Below, one piece after another: positions 60,897 to 64,000 of a stretch of DNA of 64,000 bases; within the stretch, counting starts at the first letter, position 1; every line of letters begins with the position of its first letter. The translations under genes and the position numbers were made by a program. The notes under the pieces are model-generated. The model had not been told where the DNA came from and ran no database searches. It saw only the letters and a program-made list of their open reading frames with translations. Origin of the DNA: Lojkania enalia (taxonomy: Eukaryota; Ascomycota; Dothideomycetes; Pleosporales); assembly GCA_010094045.1 (NCBI GenBank), contig ML986593.1, positions 304,241 to 368,240 on the forward strand, written 5' to 3'.

Positions 60897-61550
60897 TATC
60901 GGCAAGCGTCTGGAATGGCTAAGCTTGTGCTTGAAAAGTGGGCCTGGATATTTCCAAATTGATAGAGTTGGAGGAACCTTTAAGATCATTCGGCTTGCTC
61001 TATACCATTTCCTTTGTTTCTAGAATGTTGCGGGAGGATGATATTTGACCAGGCGAGATAGAATGCTTCCGTCCTCACGGATACCCAACCCCGCAGGTTC
61101 CTAGTCAACCTGACTAGCAAGGTTGTTCTTCGATTTTGACCACGTCATTCCTCCTTCATAAAACTTTTGCGGGAAATAGGCCAGTCAACCTAACTCGGCC
61201 GTATGCGACAGATACCCCTTGATATTTCGTGGTAGTTTTGAGCGTCTCGGAATGGCGGATAGGCGTTCTGAAGAATTAAACTCATATCGTAAATTCGGAC
61301 TGATATATAATTAGTACTTGTCTTGTTGAAGTAGCTACAATTTGCGGTGCTGAAACCGGATACGTGCTGTAGTGCCTACTAAAGGTTCTTTGCACACGGT
61401 TTTATATAGGAAACCATGTGGGCACCTAGCCCATCTTGCATATGAGATCGCAAAATTGACCTCAAGATAACGAGTAAGATATGAAATTCATCAAGATAGA
61501 CTCGCAAAACTAGAATTATTTCGTGGTTTTCAACACCTTGATATAGCATA
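60897..61550. other. Intergenic region
   Basis: 3' flank of the receptor gene. No open frame of interest. Confidence 0.5.
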
Positions 61551-61780
61551 TGTGATAGGGATCTGGCGAGTCCGCCGAGTACGATTTCCTACTACTATAC
61601 GGCAGCAAGTTATCCGGTTGCAGGTTGTATCGGATACCGTCGCACGATATCAAATCGCGCCGGATATCAGTTGATATATCCTTCTTTCTATGTACATAAA
61701 TATGGCCTGCTAGCCATCCTCAATCGATTCAGTTCAGTTCCTCATCTCCCTCCCTGAGACAAGATTCGCCTCTCACCACA
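61551..61780 (+). mobile_element. Solo LTR, family A, copy 3
   Basis: It begins tgtgatag and ends tcaccaca, flanked by a perfect 5-bp duplication gcata (61546-61550 and 61781-61785). Nearly the whole length matches the copy at 8183-8405. Confidence 0.95.
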
Positions 61781-62789
61781 GCATAATTACGCGATCACCT
61801 TTTCACTCACGCTACTAACGGTTGTGAACTCCACAGAGGATTAATGCAGTACTTTAATGGCTTTGGCTGATCCAATAAATATCTTCACACTTTAGTCGTT
61901 ATAAGTGGTAAGTGACAGCTGTTTAACTTTGAACTCTGCGTACATTTCCCAAACAGAGTCAGCAATTTGTTGATCAAAAATCCCGGCTTTGACAGGCTGT
62001 AAGGTCGCTGAATATTGCATGAAAGAATTATGAATAAGTGCATTAGAACGACACAGCTCGGATTGGTAAGGGCATGTTTGAGAGTGGGTTGCGAGGGGAA
62101 GACCTTAAGGTGTCACCGAGTACCTAGCCATAAGCCGTATCTATAGTGTAGCTCCGCAGGAACCTCTAATTATACTTTGTTAATGTTAGCCGTACAAGTC
62201 ACTCAATGGTTATTTTTCGGTGCATGAGCATAACACGTTGCGAGTCAGAGGGAACACCTATTCTTCAACCACTCGATCATGGAAATAGGAACTCGGGCCT
62301 AACAGAATTAGATGTTAATCGGTACATAAATAGAGTAACATGTCTCTGTTATGGCCTAGCAGCTCGAACATCGTCGAATCATTACTTGGAGGGCTTTTTC
62401 GGCAGCCCCTTGGCTGCAGATTGAACATTCGAGGTAATTAAGCTCGTTGCTAGACTTATCCTTACAACTAGCAGACACAATATCTTAATAATGTAGGCAA
62501 CGTCCAGCGCTTATCATTACAGCCTTTGTTACTGCGCTTACAGTAGAACTATCAAATCGATTTTAGCAGCCAGTGCACGTTATATTTCCTCCGGAGATTA
62601 GTCTATCGTCATCATATCTATTCCACTCGGATACAGCATGTCCCACGAAACCACTGAGTCATTCCTTCACTTCTCAAAATGCCGAACAGTTTAATTGGTG
62701 AGTAATATCTGTCAAATACCCCGTATGATCGTTCTACAGTCTGCCAGCAGATCGGCCTTTCCTTCTGATAGGCATCCAGCACGAGTTCC
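61781..62789. other. Intergenic region
   Basis: Short open frames only, with no feature recognised. It separates the solo LTR from the GH47 relic. Confidence 0.5.
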
Positions 62790-64000
62790 AGCCAATGCCA
62801 GCGGAAGAAGAGGCTAGGAGAATTTTGAGCCCCAAGGCCGTGAAAGATGCTTTCAATAATGCTAGAAATCCTACAAAGAGTGCGCATAAGAGAAGGATGG
62901 ACTAGGCTCATTATTAGAACACTCTAATATTTTCCGTGGGTATGGTATCACATTAGTGGACAGATTAGATATCCTGTTCATTATGGAGATGGATGGCGAA
63001 TTTGAGGAGGCTGTTGTAGCAACAGTAGACATCAATTTTAGTCCCAATAACGCAAGAGATATTAGTATGTTCGAGACGATTACAAGGTCACAAGTTTGTT
63101 TACAAAAAGCGGTTGAGCTTGTAGACATAGCATAAGCGTCGTTCGATACGCATAATAGGATATCTGTAGCGAAGCGGGATCCCCAGAGAGCTGCTATCGG
63201 CGAAGGATGGAGTCTGTCCAACTCTGCTATTATTATTGAGATGGCTTCGGTAAGTGCATAGTTCACAAAATGCCACAGCTTACCAGAGATATGCCTTACT
63301 TCGATACGATATCACGCATCACGAACCTGTCGGCTGTGCAGCAAGGGGGATGAAGTTACCTGGCATGTGTCCTATTGGCGTTGACGTCCGCACACCAAAT
63401 TTGATTCAAGATTCCTGCTTAGCCTGGGGGCCGTTGCCGACTTTGCATTCGAGTATCTTCCAAAGTCCTACCAACTACTCCTCGGAGCGGGAGCGGCAGC
63501 TATGCAGTACCATAAGATGTATGAATGGGCAATGGATATATTAATCAGATACACTATATTCCTACTCAAGATTGAGAGCAAGGCGGATATACTAGTCACA
63601 GCCGGCGTTCGAAAAGGCCATCCTCTACGGAGACATTGGAGTGCAGCACTTAGCCCGCCCCGCAAGTAGCATGCCCGGCCCAGGTGCCAAGCTTGTGCAG
63701 AACGGTACACATGTCGGGATTGGTCGCAAACCGGGAGACGGTTGTGCATGGATATACAGACCGGCACCGGTACGTATCATGCTTGAATACTTCTTTACCA
63801 GCATGCCCATCACTCGAATAATGCGACTTTGACAACAAACCAGGACAGGCTCTATTCAATTCCATTAGAGATGAGCCATAAATTATTCTGCTGGGAGCAA
63901 TTGAGAATATTTTCTACCTGTACCGTATTACTGGGGAGATGTACTGGGATAATGCTTGGGATATGTTCTAAGCGATTGAGAGGAACGGACGCAATTCCCT
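62790..64000 (+). pseudogene. GH47 alpha-1,2-mannosidase pseudogene, cut by window edge
   Basis: Translations in changing frames follow the order of a class I alpha-mannosidase. AVKDAFNNA starts at about 62836. VDRLDILFIMEMDGEFEEAV follows at 62957, then FSPNNARDISMFETITR, and (after a deletion of about 20 residues) LQKAVELVDIA, a TAA, ASFDTHNRISVAKRDPQRAA, SNSAIIIEMAS, and KLPGMCPIGVDVRTPNLIQDS at about 63357. FAFEYLPKSYQLLL and YHKMYEWAMDILIRY follow at 63450-63555. VQHLARPASSMPGPGAKLVQ lies near 63640 (the family has CFAGGMFGLG), then AIENIFYLYRITGEMYWDNAWDMF near 63900, with a stop before the edge. Live enzymes trim mannose from N-glycans in ER/Golgi or outside the cell. Multiple stops and shifts, and the decayed active region, make this copy inactive. 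Confidence 0.82.

Noticed and set aside
1..64000. CRISPR arrays, rRNA genes, telomere repeats and prokaryotic operons
   Set aside because: No regular spacer-repeat structure, no rRNA-like conserved segments and no TTAGGG arrays were seen; the DNA is fungal nuclear.

Overview
This window reads as nuclear DNA of a filamentous ascomycete, most likely a Pezizomycotina mould. The evidence is short GT-AG introns of about 45-75 bases, a Zn(II)2Cys6 regulator, a CFEM-domain Pth11-type receptor, an Hsp70-like ATPase, and transposons eroded by C-to-T changes at CpA, the footprint of repeat-induced point mutation (RIP). I cannot name the species. No tRNA, rRNA, CRISPR or prokaryotic feature was found.

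Left end (1-9.7 kb): a very AT-rich, RIP-destroyed Ty3/Gypsy chromovirus (integrase and chromodomain still readable), then gene-poor DNA, then a dead flavin monooxygenase gene into which an LTR retrotransposon inserted, leaving a solo LTR with a perfect 5-bp target duplication. Next comes a DUF7726-type pseudogene with two C-to-T nonsense changes. A conserved gene-dense island follows (10.9-18.3 kb): a Mim2-like mitochondrial outer-membrane protein, divergent from translation factor eIF2 beta, then an AIM24-family protein and a zinc-cluster transcription factor.

Middle (18.3-42.5 kb): a BBE-type FAD oxidoreductase with a frameshift and a converging aldo-keto reductase form a possible remnant of a small metabolic cluster. 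Long gene-poor stretches then surround a single-exon D-amino-acid-oxidase-family gene and a large single-exon ankyrin protein whose repeats are built from duplicated three-ankyrin blocks.

Right part (42.5-64 kb): a RIP-degraded pogo/Fot-type transposase, a small secreted cysteine-rich protein lying among solo LTRs, a gene with a STAND-like helical N-terminal region and a disordered tail, a single-pass membrane protein, a 13-exon Hsp70-like gene, a frameshifted membrane-protein relic, a CFEM-GPCR lacking two CFEM cysteines, another solo LTR, and a degenerate GH47 alpha-mannosidase running off the window edge.

The layout is a patchwork of conserved genes and a decaying, repeat-rich accessory compartment. 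Two solo-LTR families were recognised by comparing copies within the window. The most attractive candidate for new biology is the effector-like small secreted protein at 45.4 kb, followed by the ankyrin protein and the 48-55 kb gene group. All homology statements rest on reading translations by eye; no search was run.
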